A stretch of DNA of 64,000 bases from Clavibacter michiganensis (lineage in GTDB: Bacteria > Actinomycetota > Actinomycetes > Actinomycetales > Microbacteriaceae). Of this stretch, positions 29,473-37,668 are shown piece after piece. Made by a program: the position numbers and the translations under genes. The stretch lies in NCBI RefSeq assembly GCF_021216655.1, contig NZ_CP080437.1, positions 62,001 through 126,000 on the forward strand, in the 5' to 3' direction. Numbering within the stretch: the stretch's first letter is position 1; the number at the start of each line of letters is the position of its first letter. A model generated the notes under the pieces. The model was not told the DNA's origin. It searched no databases and saw only the letters and a program-made list of their open reading frames with translations.

Positions 29473-31341
29473 ATGCCCCGCGCCCCGCGCACGCTCCTCA
29501 CCGCCCCCGACGGCACCCGGTTCCGCGACCTCGACGGCGACGGGGTGATGGCGCCCTACGAGGATCCGCGGCTGGCCCCCGAGGAGCGCACGGCCGACCT
29601 CGTCGGGCGCCTGAGCCTCGCCGAGAAGGCCGGCCTCATGTTCCAGACCGTGATCGAGGTCGGCGCCGACGGCGAGCTGAAGGAGGAGCCGGGCGCGATC
29701 TCGAAGTCCGGCACGACCGAGGTCGTGGTCGGCAAGGCCATGAACCACTTCAACGTGCACGAGATCCGCACGGCCCGGCAGGCCGCGCGCTGGAACAACC
29801 GGCTGCAGGAGCTCGCGGAGTCGACGCCGCACGGGATCCCCGTGACCGTCAGCACGGATCCGCGCCACGCCTTCGTGGAGAACGCGGGCGTCGCCTTCTC
29901 GGCCGGCCCGTTCTCGCAGTGGCCGGAGGCGCTCGGCCTCGCGGCGCTCGACGACGTGGACGCGATCCGCGCGTTCGCCGACGCCGCGCGGCAGGAGTAC
30001 GTGGCCGTCGGGATCCGCGCCGCGCTGCACCCGCAGATCGACCTCGCCACCGAGCCGCGCTGGGGCCGTCAGGCGCAGACGCTCGGGCACGACGCCGACC
30101 GCGTCGCCGAGTTCACGGCCGCGTACCTCGAGGGCTTCCAGGGCGACGAGCTCGGATCCACGAGCGTCGCCTGCACCACCAAGCACTTCCCGGGCGGCGG
30201 CCCGCAGAAGGACGGCGAGGACGCGCACTTCCCGTACGGCCGCGAGCAGGTCTACCCGGGCGGCATGTTCGAGTACCACCTCGCGCCCTTCCGCGAGGCG
30301 ATCGCGCGCGGGACCGCCGCGATGATGCCGTACTACGGGATGCCCGAGGGCCTCGTGCGCGACGGCGAGGAGATCGAGCCCGTGGGCTTCGGCTTCAACC
30401 GGCAGGTCATCACCGGGCTGCTGCGCGAGGAGCTCGGCTACGACGGCGTCGTGGTCACCGACTGGGAGCTCGTGAACGACAACCACGTCGGCGACCAGGT
30501 GCTGCCCGCGCGCGCGTGGGGCGTGGAGGAGCTGACGCCGCACGAGCGGATGGAGCGGATCATCCAGGCCGGCTGCGACCAGTTCGGCGGCGAGGAGTGC
30601 GTCGACGTGCTGCTCGACCTCGTGGCCGACGGCCGCGTCACCGAGGCGCGCATCGACGAGTCGGTGCGGCGCCTCCTGCTCGTGAAGTTCCGGCTCGGCC
30701 TCTTCGACGACCCCTACGTCGACGAGGACGAGGCCGAGCGCGTCGTCGGCCGCGCGGACCTCCGCGAGCTCGGCTTCCGCGCGCAGGCCGCGTCGGTCAC
30801 CGTGCTCGAGAACCGGGAGCGCGACGGCCGGCCCACGCTGCCGCTGCCGCTGCCCGTCGACGGTCCCCGGATGCGCGTGCACGTCGAGGGCATGCGGCCC
30901 GAGGCGCTGGACGGCTGGGCGGATCCCGCGGACGGGCCCGACGACGCCGACCTCGCGATCGTGCGGCTCGGCGCGCCCTTCGAGCCGCGCTCGGACCTCT
31001 TCCTCGAGGCGTGGTTCCACCAGGGCTCGCTGGAGTTCCCGCCCGGGCTCGTGCACCGGCTCCGGCGGATCGCCGACCGCTGCCCGCTCGTGGTGGTCGT
31101 GAACCTCGACCGGCCGGCGATCATGACGCCGCTCGTGCCGTTCGCCGCGGCGCTCGCGGTCGACTACGGCAGCTCGGACACGGCCGTGCTCGCCGCGCTC
31201 ACGGGACGGATCGCGCCCGAGGGGCGGCTGCCGGTGGAGATCCCGCGCTCGATGGACGCCGTGCGCGCCTCGCGGACGGACGTGCCGTCGGACACGGCCG
31301 ACCCGGTGTACCCGCTGCACCACGGCCTGCGGATCCGCTGA
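29473..31341 (+). CDS. Glycoside hydrolase family 3 (beta-glucosidase/xylosidase-like), cytoplasmic
   Basis: 622-aa GH3 enzyme, probably cleaving imported oligosaccharides. The N-terminal GH3 barrel contains KHFPGGGPQKDGEDAHFPYGR (substrate-binding KH and the following loop) and VVVTDWELVN, whose Asp near residue 330 is the expected nucleophile. The C-terminal alpha/beta-sandwich (about residues 440-620) includes VVVVNLDRPAIMTPL. There is no signal peptide, so it should act inside the cell on the substrate brought in by the upstream transporter. I chose ATG 29473 because GGAG sits 6 nt upstream; ATG 29461 is possible. The final domain is shorter than in many beta-glucosidases and no fibronectin-III domain is present. 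Confidence 0.88.
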   Translation: MPRAPRTLLTAPDGTRFRDLDGDGVMAPYEDPRLAPEERTADLVGRLSLAEKAGLMFQTVIEVGADGELKEEPGAISKSGTTEVVVGKAMNHFNVHEIRTARQAARWNNRLQELAESTPHGIPVTVSTDPRHAFVENAGVAFSAGPFSQWPEALGLAALDDVDAIRAFADAARQEYVAVGIRAALHPQIDLATEPRWGRQAQTLGHDADRVAEFTAAYLEGFQGDELGSTSVACTTKHFPGGGPQKDGEDAHFPYGREQVYPGGMFEYHLAPFREAIARGTAAMMPYYGMPEGLVRDGEEIEPVGFGFNRQVITGLLREELGYDGVVVTDWELVNDNHVGDQVLPARAWGVEELTPHERMERIIQAGCDQFGGEECVDVLLDLVADGRVTEARIDESVRRLLLVKFRLGLFDDPYVDEDEAERVVGRADLRELGFRAQAASVTVLENRERDGRPTLPLPLPVDGPRMRVHVEGMRPEALDGWADPADGPDDADLAIVRLGAPFEPRSDLFLEAWFHQGSLEFPPGLVHRLRRIADRCPLVVVVNLDRPAIMTPLVPFAAALAVDYGSSDTAVLAALTGRIAPEGRLPVEIPRSMDAVRASRTDVPSDTADPVYPLHHGLRIR

Positions 31342-31443
31342 CCGCGCCGGCGCTCGCGACCGCGCCCGTGCCCGCCCCGGGTGGCGCCGGGTCGCGGTCG
31401 TGCGCACCTGCCTCGCTACGCTTCCAGGAGAGAGGACGGTCGC

Positions 31444-32583
31444 ATGAGCCCCCGGCGCCCCACGGTCTACGACGTCGCAGAACGCGCGAAGGTCTCCATC
31501 GCGACGGTGTCGTTCGCGTTCAGCCGACCCGACCAGATCAGCGCCGCCACGCGCGAGCGGGTGCTCGAGACGGCGCGCGAGCTCGGCTACATGCCGAGCG
31601 CGTCCGCACGCGGCCTCGCCCGAGGCCGCACGGGCGCGCTCGGGCTGCACTCGTTCGACCTCCTCATCGACCGGCCGCTCCAGCGCGAGCCCGCGGATCC
31701 CGACGCATCCGTCGAGACCGCGGCCGTCGCGACGCCGTACGCGCCCGGCCGCACCTTCATCCCCTGGGACGACGCCGGCGAGATCGCGGCGGACCCGCGC
31801 GCGTTCCCGCTCTACGTCGACGAGGTGCGCCGCGGCTTCGAGCTCGAGTGCCGCGCCCACGACCGCCCGGTGATGCTCAGCCGCGGCAGCGACACCACCA
31901 CCGCCGTCGCGGAGTCGGCGGGCCGGGTCGACGGGCTCGCGATCTTCCCGGGCCCGTCGGCGGCCGCCTCGCTGAAGCGGGTCTCGCTCGCCATGCCGAT
32001 CGTGCTCTTCAGCTACCCGCCGGCGGACGACGGGCACCACCGCGTCACGTCCGACAACGCCGGCGGAGCGCGCGAGCTCGTGCGGCACCTCGTGGTCGAG
32101 CACGGGATCACCGACCTCGGGTTCGTGGGCGCCACGAGCGTCGGCGACTACCGGGAGCGCTTCCAGAGCTACCGCGACGCGCTCGCGGAGCTCGGGGTCA
32201 CGGCCGACGACGAGGTGCTCGACGACACGGTGCTCGGCGAGGGATCCGGCTTCGGCGGGGTGATCGAGGCGCTCCGGGCGGGGCGGCTGCCGCGCGCGCT
32301 CGTGTGCGCGAGCGACCAGCTGGCGCTCGCTCTCGTCGACCTGCTGCGCACGGAGGGCGTCGACGTGCCGGGGGACGTCGTGGTCACGGGCTTCGACGGG
32401 ATCCTCGCGGGGCTCCTCGCGACGCCGCGGCTCACGACCGTGCGGCAGCCCATGGAGGCGATGGGGCGCGCGGCGGCCCGCATCCTCATCGACACCACGA
32501 CCGGCCAGCCGCCCCCCGAGCCCGTGACGCTGCGGCTCGGCACGAAGCTCGTGGTGCGCGAGAGCTGCGGCTGCCGGGGCTGA
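31444..32583 (+). CDS. LacI-family transcriptional regulator
   Basis: 379-aa repressor. The N-terminal HTH (TVYDVAERAKVSIATVSFAFS, about residues 7-27) and the hinge RELGYMPSASARGLARGR are textbook LacI. The sugar-binding core ends in GFDGILAGLLATPRLTTVRQP and a C-terminal ESCGCRG. Compared with relatives there is an insertion of about 40 residues (LQREPADPDASVETAAVATPYAPGRTF split) after GLHSFDLLID, which may alter the effector site. AGGAGAGAGGA precedes the ATG and TACGCT at 31418-31423 is a possible own -10. It probably controls the upstream transport/GH3 operon through the palindrome at 26242. Confidence 0.9.
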   Translation: MSPRRPTVYDVAERAKVSIATVSFAFSRPDQISAATRERVLETARELGYMPSASARGLARGRTGALGLHSFDLLIDRPLQREPADPDASVETAAVATPYAPGRTFIPWDDAGEIAADPRAFPLYVDEVRRGFELECRAHDRPVMLSRGSDTTTAVAESAGRVDGLAIFPGPSAAASLKRVSLAMPIVLFSYPPADDGHHRVTSDNAGGARELVRHLVVEHGITDLGFVGATSVGDYRERFQSYRDALAELGVTADDEVLDDTVLGEGSGFGGVIEALRAGRLPRALVCASDQLALALVDLLRTEGVDVPGDVVVTGFDGILAGLLATPRLTTVRQPMEAMGRAAARILIDTTTGQPPPEPVTLRLGTKLVVRESCGCRG

Positions 32584-32593
32584 GGCCGCGCTC

Positions 32594-32803
32594 CTAGCGG
32601 CGCAGCGCCCGGCGGCGCATGACCTCGACGACGAGCGCCACCAGCAGGATCGCGGCACCGGCCGCGGCGAACGCCCACGAGATCGCGATGCCCGCCGGCT
32701 CCTCGCCCGCGATGCCGCCCATCACGGCGCCCAGCGCCACCGCGACGACGAGCGCGCCGAACCCCGCCAGGGTCGCCGCGAGGATCCGCATGTCCGCGAC
32801 CAT
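32594..32803 (-). CDS. Small two-helix membrane protein
   Basis: 69-aa protein with two hydrophobic helices separated by a short GIAGEEPAG loop and a basic tail (MRRRALRR). Its ATG overlaps the MOSC stop (ATGA), so it is translationally coupled to that gene. No family recognised; it resembles many small actinobacterial membrane proteins. Confidence 0.65.
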   Translation of the reverse strand: MVADMRILAATLAGFGALVVAVALGAVMGGIAGEEPAGIAISWAFAAAGAAILLVALVVEVMRRRALRR

Positions 32804-33357
32804 CAGACGGGCTGCAGCGCGCGCTGCTCGCCCGCGGGCAGTTCCACGCGCACGGCGTCGTCGGGCCGGACCTCGCCGCCGGTGATCACGACGCCCATGA
32901 CGCCGGACTTCCGCACGACGTTCCCGTCGGCGTCGCGGTCGAGCACCGCCTTCATGGCGCCCGTGCCGAGCTTGTCGATCTGGATGCAGGGGTTCCGCAG
33001 GCCGGTCAGCTCGACCACGGCGTCCTCGCCGAGGTGGAGGCGCGTGCCGGTGGGGAGGTCGAGGAGCGGGACGCCCGCGGTCGTGACGTTCTCGCCGAGG
33101 TCGCCCGGTCCGACCCGGTAGCCCTTCTCCACCAGCTCGTCGTGCAGTTCGGCGTGGACGAGGTGCACCTGGCGGAGGTTCGGCGCGTCCGGGTCGCGGC
33201 GCTTGCGCGAGAGGTGCTGGACGGTGGTGCCGAGGTGTGCGTCGCCCTCGACGCCGAGGCCGGCGAGGAGCGTGATCGACGTGCGGACGGGCTTGGAGAA
33301 GCGGTGGGCGTCGTCGCGCGCGACGGCGACGACCCGGGCGGCGGGAGACGGCTGCAT
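32803..33357 (-). CDS. MOSC-domain protein
   Basis: 184-aa single-domain MOSC protein (molybdenum cofactor sulfurase C-terminal domain type, YiiM-like). GVEGDAHLGTTVQH is the typical N-terminal motif. GDLGENVTTAGVPL and LTGLRNPCIQID follow, the latter with the conserved Cys near residue 123 that is thought to carry sulfur or bind Moco. These proteins are linked to detoxification of N-hydroxylated bases or to sulfur transfer. The start has a -10 element 7 nt upstream and no Shine-Dalgarno, so the message is probably leaderless. It is coupled to the small membrane protein downstream. Confidence 0.88.
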   Translation of the reverse strand: MQPSPAARVVAVARDDAHRFSKPVRTSITLLAGLGVEGDAHLGTTVQHLSRKRRDPDAPNLRQVHLVHAELHDELVEKGYRVGPGDLGENVTTAGVPLLDLPTGTRLHLGEDAVVELTGLRNPCIQIDKLGTGAMKAVLDRDADGNVVRKSGVMGVVITGGEVRPDDAVRVELPAGEQRALQPV

Positions 33358-33364
33358 GGGTGCG

Positions 33365-33370
33365 ACGATA
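33365..33370 (-). promoter_or_regulatory. -10 element of the MOSC gene (leaderless)
   Basis: On the minus strand TATCGT is followed by 7 nt and then ATG; no ribosome-binding site is visible. Confidence 0.55.
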
Positions 33371-33476
33371 TCGGCGCGTCGCGGATCCGGCGAGCCCTCC
33401 GGAGGGATCCGCGCGAGGCCCCCACGGAGACACGCGGCCCGCTAGGTTCTGAGCATCGACGCCGATGGGGGAGACC

Positions 33477-34181
33477 ATGCACGCGACGGCCATGAGCGGA
33501 TCCCGGCGCACGACCCTGGTCGCGGGCCTCGCCTCTGCGGGCGCGCTGCTGCTGCAGCCCGGGCTGCTGGGCCGCTTCCGGATCCAGCCGACGCCCGACA
33601 TGGAGTCCACGATCGTGCTGAGGGGCCCCGTCGTCGACGTACTCGGCCTCGTGCTCACGATGGTCGCCGCCGTGGTGCTCGCCCGCGGCGTGCGCGGGGA
33701 GCCGGGGCTCCTCCGGCCATCGCGCGTCGCCGGGGTCGCGGTGCTCGTGCATGCGGCCGTCGTCGTGGGGATCGCGGCGGCGCAGGCGGCGATGCGGCCC
33801 TTCGCCGAGGCGGCCTCCCTCGACGAGCTCCGGTCGACCGGCCTCATCACGCTGACGACGGCGCTCGACCTCGTCCGGGCCGCGGCCCTCGTGGTGCTCG
33901 CGGTGGTCGTGCTGCGCGGACGGCTGCTCGAGCCGCTCGCCCGCGTCGCGCTCGCGGTCATGGCGGCGGCCACGGGGGCGTACGCGGTGCTCGGCCCGAT
34001 CGCCGGGCTGCTGCTGGGCGCGGGCGGAGCCGCGTACCTGCTGATCCCGGTGGCCCCGCTGCTCATCGCGCTGCCGACCGTGGCGCTCGTGGCGTCGGCC
34101 GCATTCGCGCTCGGGCTCGTGATCCACGGCCGGTCCGCCGCGATGCGCGAACGGGCGGAGGCGATCCGCCGGGCATGGTGA
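33477..34181 (+). CDS. Hypothetical multi-pass membrane protein
   Basis: 234-aa protein with six predicted hydrophobic helices, rich in Ala, Leu and Val, and a charged C-terminal tail (MRERAEAIRRAW). The ATG at 33477 is chosen because GGGGGAG lies 5 nt upstream; an ATG at 33465 is less well placed. TAGGTT near 33442 is a plausible -10. The overall plan resembles DUF4386-type membrane proteins, but I cannot assign it firmly. Function unknown. Confidence 0.7.
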   Translation: MHATAMSGSRRTTLVAGLASAGALLLQPGLLGRFRIQPTPDMESTIVLRGPVVDVLGLVLTMVAAVVLARGVRGEPGLLRPSRVAGVAVLVHAAVVVGIAAAQAAMRPFAEAASLDELRSTGLITLTTALDLVRAAALVVLAVVVLRGRLLEPLARVALAVMAAATGAYAVLGPIAGLLLGAGGAAYLLIPVAPLLIALPTVALVASAAFALGLVIHGRSAAMRERAEAIRRAW

Positions 34182-34227
34182 GCCTGCCGGTCCGCCGCCG
34201 CCCCGCGCGGGGTGAGGCCGCCCGGGA

Positions 34228-35634
34228 TCAGGCCGCGTCGGCTCCGACCGCAGCGCGCGCCGCGCCGTGCTCGCGCAGCACGAGGAGCGCCACGAGCGAG
34301 ATCGCGGAGGCGACGCTGAGGTAGACGCCGACGAGCATCACGCCGCCGCCGCCGATGTCCCAGAGCCACGTCGCGATGAACGGCGCGACGGCGCCGCCGA
34401 TGATGCCCGCGAGGCTGAACGCGAGGGACGCGCCCGTGTAGCGGACGTCGGGGGCGAACATGCCGGGCAGCAGGGATCCGACGGCGCCGTACCCGATGCC
34501 GATGAGGGCGAAGCCGAGAATCACGAACATGAGCGTGCCGGGCAGGCCCGCGGCGAGCAGGGGATCCATCAGCAGGCCGAAGACGACCATGCCGGCGGCG
34601 CTCACGGCCACGATCGGACGCGCGCCGCGCCGCTGGGCGAGCGCGCCCGAGACCACGATGGTGACCGCGAAGAACGCGACGCCGACGAGGAGCATGAGCA
34701 GGAAGTCGGTGCGGGCGTAGCCGAGGCCGGCGTGGAACGAGGCCGCGTCGAAGGGCTTGCCCACTGCGCTGGCGGCGGCCTGCGCGGCCTCCGCGGTGCG
34801 GGGCGACGTGCCGTAGGTGACCGTGAACGTGGTCATGAGGTAGAAGAGCGTGAAGATGGCGAGGAGCGCGAGGGCGCCGAGGAGCAGCCCGCGCCAGCCG
34901 GTGCGGATGGTGCGGCCGAGCGGCAGCCGGGACGTCTCGCCGCGGTCGAGCACCGCCTGGAACTCCGGCGCCTCCACGAGCTTCACGCGCACGTAGAGGC
35001 CCACGAGCACCAGCACGGCGCTGGCGAGGAACGGCACGCGCCAGCCCCATGACTGCAGGTCGGCGGGGGAGAGCGTGAGCGAGAGCACCAGGAACAGGCC
35101 GGTCGACAGGAAGAAGCCGATGGGCGCGCCGAGCTGCGGGAACGTGCCGTAGATGGCCCGCTTGCCCGCGGGCGCGTTCTCGGTCGCGAGCAGCGCCGCG
35201 CCGCCCCACTCGCCGCCGAGGCCGAGGCCCTGGATGAAGCGGAGCACGGCGAGGGCCGCGGGGGCCGCGATCTCCCAGCCCGGCGTGAGGCCGCTCGGCA
35301 GGGATCCGATGAGCACGGTGGCGATGCCCATCGTGAGCAGCGATGCGACGAGGGTGCGCGTGCGGCCGAACCGGTCGCCGAAGTGGCCGAAGAGCACCGA
35401 CCCGACGGGCCGGGCGAAGAACGCGACGCCGAACACGGCGAGCGACTGGAGCTGCGCGACCGCGGGATCCGAGTTCGCGAAGAACAGCGCGGGGAACACC
35501 AGCACGGCGGCCGTGGCGTAGACGTAGAAGTCGAAGAACTCGATGGACGTGCCGATGAGGCTCGCGACCAGCACGCGCGAACGCGGGTTGGCCGGGGCGA
35601 CGCCGGGCGGGGAGACGGTGGAGGCAGCGGTCAT
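34228..35634 (-). CDS. MHS-family MFS transporter (copy 1)
   Basis: 468-aa metabolite:H+ symporter of the MHS branch (ProP/ShiA/KgtP type). Features are IGTSIEFFDFYVYATAAVLVFP in helix 1, GHFGDRFGRTRTLVASL (motif A) and RFIQGLGLGGEWGGAALLATENAPAGKR in the loop before helix 5, which is diagnostic for MHS. It probably imports a small acid, betaine or aromatic metabolite. The gene lies directly downstream of a close paralogue in the same direction, with 105 nt between them, so it has either its own promoter or readthrough. Substrate not determinable. Confidence 0.9.
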   Translation of the reverse strand: MTAASTVSPPGVAPANPRSRVLVASLIGTSIEFFDFYVYATAAVLVFPALFFANSDPAVAQLQSLAVFGVAFFARPVGSVLFGHFGDRFGRTRTLVASLLTMGIATVLIGSLPSGLTPGWEIAAPAALAVLRFIQGLGLGGEWGGAALLATENAPAGKRAIYGTFPQLGAPIGFFLSTGLFLVLSLTLSPADLQSWGWRVPFLASAVLVLVGLYVRVKLVEAPEFQAVLDRGETSRLPLGRTIRTGWRGLLLGALALLAIFTLFYLMTTFTVTYGTSPRTAEAAQAAASAVGKPFDAASFHAGLGYARTDFLLMLLVGVAFFAVTIVVSGALAQRRGARPIVAVSAAGMVVFGLLMDPLLAAGLPGTLMFVILGFALIGIGYGAVGSLLPGMFAPDVRYTGASLAFSLAGIIGGAVAPFIATWLWDIGGGGVMLVGVYLSVASAISLVALLVLREHGAARAAVGADAA

Positions 35635-35739
35635 GGCGGTGGCTTCCGACTTCAGGCACGGGGAGACGCCACGGATCGTGGCGCGCCGACGGTACCGGCG
35701 CTCCCCGCCCCTCCGGGCCGGCCGTTCACATGACGCGTG

Positions 35740-37155
35740 TCAACTGACGTTCCCCGCGTAGTCCGCGTCGCGCGTCTCGCGGCTGATGACGAGCGCCACC
35801 AGCGTGATCGCCGCCATCGCGCTCAGGTACACGCCGACCAGCAGCACGTTCCCGTCGAGCAGCTGCCAGAGCGCCACCGCGATGAAGGGAGCCACCGCGG
35901 CGCCGAGGATGCTCGCGACGTTGTAGCTGATCGCGGATCCCGTGTAGCGCACGTTGGTCGGGAACAGCTCCGGCAGCACCGCGCCCATCGGGCCGAAGGT
36001 GAGGCCCATGAGCGTGAAGCCGATGATGAGGAGCGCCATGGTGCCGACGAAGCCGCCCGAGAACAGCGGGACGAAGAGCAGGCCGAAGACGAGGATCCCG
36101 AGGGTCGTCGCGATGAGCATCTTGCGGCGGCCGTACTTCTCCGCGAGCGGTCCCGAGACCATCGTGAATATGCCGAAGAACACGACGCCCACGATGAGCA
36201 TGAGCAGGAAGTCGTTGCGCGCGTAGCCGAGGCCCGCCGCGAACGTGTCCGGGTTGAAGGGCTTGCCTGCTGCGGTCGCGGCGGCCTCGGCGGTGGCCGC
36301 GTCGCGCGCGGTGGTGCCGTAGGTGAGCGTGAACGTCGTCATCAGGTAGAAGAGCGTGTAGGTCGCCAGCATGATGAAGGTGCCGAGGATCAGCGGGCGC
36401 CAGCTCGTGACGAACACGCGCGCGACGGGCAGCTTCGCGACCTCGCCGGAGTCGACGACCTTCTGGAACGCCGGCGTCTCGATGAGCTTGAGGCGCACGT
36501 AGAGCCCCACGATCACGAGCACGGCGCTCGCGAGGAACGGCACGCGCCAGCCCCACGCCTGGAACTGCTCGGGGGTGAGGCCGAGGCTCAGCGCGAGGAA
36601 GACGCCGTTGGCGACGATGAAGCCGATGGGCGCGCCGAGCTGCGGGAACGTGCCGTAGATGGCGCGCTTGCCCGCGGGCGCGTTCTCGGTCGCGAGGAGG
36701 GCGGCGCCGCTCCACTCGCCGCCGAGGCCGAGGCCCTGGCCGAAGCGCATGATCACGAGGAGCGCGGGGGCCGCGACCTCCCAGCCGGGCGTCAGCGCGG
36801 TGGGGAGGCAGCCGATCAGCACGGTCGCGATGCCCATGGTGAGCAGCGAGGCGACGAGCGTGCCCTTGCGGCCGACGCGGTCGCCGAAGTGCCCGAAGAG
36901 GATGGATCCGATGGGCCGGGCGATGAACGCGACGCCGAACACCGCGAACGACGCGAGCTGCGCGACGGTCGGGTCGTCGTTCGCGAAGAAGAGCGCGGGG
37001 AAGACGAGCACCGCCGCGGTCGCGTAGACGTAGAAGTCGTAGAACTCGATCGACGTGCCGATGAGGCTCGCGATGATGACGCGCGAGCGCGAGTTGCCCG
37101 CGGGCGGGGTGGCGGTGGACGGGGCGGCGGTGCGGGCCGCGGGGGTCGTGGACAT
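35740..37155 (-). CDS. MHS-family MFS transporter (copy 2)
   Basis: 471-aa paralogue of the neighbouring transporter. Long stretches are near identical, such as SRVLVASLIGTSIEF versus SRVIIASLIGTSIEF and the motif QGLGLGGEW(G/S)GAALLATENAPAGKRAIYGTFPQLGAPIGF split across the loop. The two diverge most at the N-terminus and in the second half. They form a tandem duplication, perhaps specialised for different substrates. No adjacent catabolic gene gives the substrate away. Confidence 0.9.
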   Translation of the reverse strand: MSTTPAARTAAPSTATPPAGNSRSRVIIASLIGTSIEFYDFYVYATAAVLVFPALFFANDDPTVAQLASFAVFGVAFIARPIGSILFGHFGDRVGRKGTLVASLLTMGIATVLIGCLPTALTPGWEVAAPALLVIMRFGQGLGLGGEWSGAALLATENAPAGKRAIYGTFPQLGAPIGFIVANGVFLALSLGLTPEQFQAWGWRVPFLASAVLVIVGLYVRLKLIETPAFQKVVDSGEVAKLPVARVFVTSWRPLILGTFIMLATYTLFYLMTTFTLTYGTTARDAATAEAAATAAGKPFNPDTFAAGLGYARNDFLLMLIVGVVFFGIFTMVSGPLAEKYGRRKMLIATTLGILVFGLLFVPLFSGGFVGTMALLIIGFTLMGLTFGPMGAVLPELFPTNVRYTGSAISYNVASILGAAVAPFIAVALWQLLDGNVLLVGVYLSAMAAITLVALVISRETRDADYAGNVS

Positions 37156-37371
37156 GCGTGGAGACGGCTTTCGGCTGGTGCGGCGTGAGCGGCAGGGGCG
37201 CGCGGATGGGGCGGGCGCGCCGGTCGGGCGCGGGCGCCGGGTGCGGCGGAGTCGAGGGGGCCACTCGTGATGGCCGAGCTGAGTTTACGCCCCTGAGGAG
37301 AAGCTGTGCGCGGTCGGTAGGTCGGGGACGGACCGGCGGAACCCGGGACGCCGCCGACCGCGAGGAGCCCC

Positions 37372-37668
37372 ATGGAGCACGAGACCGGCCGCGCTGTCCT
37401 GCCGGGGCTCGCCCAGCTCTGCGGGGCGGGGGCGCTCGTCGCGTTCGCGACCGGCTTCTGGTACCTCGCGATCCCCTGCGTCGCGGTGGTCGTGCTCGTC
37501 GTGCTGCAGCTGCGTCGGTGGACGCACCAGGAGCTCGAGGAGCGCGCCCGCCTCGCCGAGGAGCCCACCGAGGAGGATCAGGCGGCGGCGCCTGCGTGGG
37601 ACGAGGACGGCGGCGTCGCCGTCGAGCCGCGGCCGTCGGAGGAGCCGGAGCCGGACGCCCGGCGCTAG
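37372..37668 (+). CDS. Small hypothetical membrane protein
   Basis: 98-aa protein: two hydrophobic segments (about residues 9-45) followed by an acidic cytoplasmic tail rich in Glu, Asp and Pro. The start has GAGGAG about 5 nt upstream. Its last 4 nt overlap the end of the convergent fused-permease gene. No family recognised. Confidence 0.65.
   Translation: MEHETGRAVLPGLAQLCGAGALVAFATGFWYLAIPCVAVVVLVVLQLRRWTHQELEERARLAEEPTEEDQAAAPAWDEDGGVAVEPRPSEEPEPDARR

Noticed and set aside
29401..32658. Minus-strand open frame of over 1000 codons opposite the GH3 and LacI genes
   Set aside because: A compositional shadow: it spans two well-defined plus-strand genes and shows no motifs of its own.
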